From NCBI GenBank assembly GCA_009783805.1, contig WRCU01000088.1, forward strand, positions 1 through 6,588: a DNA stretch of 6,588 nt, read 5' to 3'. A program made the translations under genes and the position numbers. Positions 6,167-6,588 of this stretch are shown one piece after another; positions within the stretch are counted from its first letter, which is position 1, and every line of letters starts with the position of its first letter. This DNA is from Oscillospiraceae bacterium (GTDB lineage Bacteria; Bacillota; Clostridia; WRCU01). The notes under the pieces are model-generated. The model ran no database searches. It was not told the origin of the DNA and worked only from the letters and a program-made list of their open reading frames with translations.

Positions 6167-6229
6167 AGCCTGACCACCTCCCATGCTTTATAAACGACGC
6201 CTATGACCCATGCTGAGCCCTCGGGCATG

Positions 6230-6291
6230 AAAAAGGCCCCCATCCCATTCCGTCCCCAAAATTAAAGGACCGACGCATGGGACGGAAGGCC
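6230..6291 (-). terminator. Intrinsic terminator of the leuS T-box leader
   Basis: GGCCTTCCGTCCCAT (6291-6277) pairs with ATGGGATGGGGGCC (6248-6235) over 14 base pairs with one bulge, and is followed at once by five U residues (6234-6230). Its 5' arm contains the GTCCC (6283-6279) that is also the 3' side of the T-box antiterminator, so the two structures exclude each other. Confidence 0.88.
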
Positions 6292-6489
6292 GAAGGCTCC
6301 GCTATACCACCCAAAGGCGACATACCAACATATGCGCTCCCTAGATAACGGTGGGAATCCGTCGTGGCCTACTCGGGCATCGCCCGTTCGGTACGCCGCT
6401 CAGGGGTGAGTTTCAGGGAGGGCGCTACAAGCGTCGGGTTCCCACCGTCCCCAACTCGCTGGGCCGTTCGCGCCGCCCTTACTTTCCCC
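6235..6489 (-). promoter_or_regulatory. Leucine T-box riboswitch controlling leuS
   Basis: The leader reads uncharged tRNA-Leu. The T-box motif is GGGTGGTATAGCGG (6312-6299), close to the family consensus, with GTCCC (6283-6279) closing the antiterminator. Stem I spans 6489-6403: base pairs GGGG/CCCC (6489-6486 and 6406-6403), a specifier loop with AAAGTAA on one side and TGAAACTCA on the other, an upper stem (6478-6470 with 6425-6416), and a distal stem GTTGGG/CCCGAC capped by a loop containing GGTGG. The specifier codon is CUC (6410-6408), a leucine codon followed by the usual A. Next come the conserved GACGG/CCGTT hairpin and CCGTTATC (6351-6344), then Stem III (6337-6317, loop GTTG). When charged tRNA is plentiful the terminator at 6291-6230 forms instead. 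The specifier agrees with the downstream gene, which supports both calls. Confidence 0.95.
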
Positions 6490-6509
6490 ATCATCGCCGA
6501 TTTAACGTA

Positions 6510-6539
6510 TAATTATTTACGGAATTACGGCATTGTCAA
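6510..6539 (-). promoter_or_regulatory. leuS promoter
   Basis: On the minus strand a perfect -35 box TTGACA (6539-6534) is followed after 18 bases by TAATTA (6515-6510), a fair -10 box in an AT-rich patch; other registers nearby are possible. Transcription would begin near 6503, about 14 bases before Stem I of the T-box leader. Confidence 0.6.
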
Positions 6540-6588
6540 GGACCATGTCTTATCCCATCTAAAAGCCGTATACGCGGAATAAGGTCAG
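6540..6588. other. Window edge upstream of leuS
   Basis: I see no recognisable gene or site here. The short open frame on the plus strand that ends at 6582 covers the T-box leader in reverse and has no coding character. Confidence 0.4.

Noticed and set aside
6348..6448. The 10-base match taken as the base of T-box Stem I
   Set aside because: This would leave the CUC specifier in the wrong place; the GGGG/CCCC base with the AAAGTAA and TGAAACTCA loop sides fits the known T-box layout. The match is kept only as a possible alternative pairing.

Overview
The window looks like chromosomal DNA from a bacterium of Firmicutes/Clostridia type. The evidence is a leucyl-tRNA synthetase (LeuRS) of the clostridial sequence style, preceded by a leucine T-box leader, a regulator found mainly in Firmicutes. 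Genes are GC-rich (AGG arginine and ATA/ATC isoleucine codons are common). The spaces between them are wide and very AT-rich, and the window holds broken genes. Low coding density, pseudogenes and AT drift of non-coding DNA suggest an eroding genome, perhaps that of a host-associated lineage; that last step is inference.

Layout, left to right. 1-632: AT-rich DNA without genes, holding a hairpin-forming inverted-repeat element (about 71-190) and a TTATTATAT-like low-complexity tract. 633-1262 (minus): a decayed partial copy of leuS, about 90% identical to the intact gene over most of its length, with two codon-exact internal deletions, three in-frame stops and a 7-base insertion. 1244-2910 (plus): a promoter and palindromic operator, a PadR-type repressor gene, an overlapping BioB-like radical SAM gene, a remnant resembling a signal peptide, and the broken N-terminus of an ABC transporter permease. 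The permease reading ends at a second copy of the inverted-repeat element (about 2918-3037). 3038-3636: intergenic DNA with small inverted repeats and no convincing gene. 3637-6102 (minus): intact leuS. 6103-6539 (minus): leuS leader with a ribosome-site hairpin, a possible upstream ORF, an intrinsic terminator, the T-box antiterminator, Stem III, a Stem II region, Stem I with a CUC specifier, and a promoter. 6540-6588: nothing recognised.

How it works together. leuS is expected to be transcribed from about 6503 leftward. Uncharged tRNA-Leu would stabilise the antiterminator and allow readthrough when leucine charging falls. The PadR/radical SAM pair forms an operon whose -35 region lies inside the leuS relic, and the PadR protein probably represses its own operon through the palindrome at 1272-1290. 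The transporter genes that probably followed are broken, so the radical SAM enzyme, if still active, has lost its local partners. I found no clearly new system. The most unusual items are the domain-trimmed leuS relic, the promoter built on its edge, and the paired hairpin elements flanking the relic plus operon.
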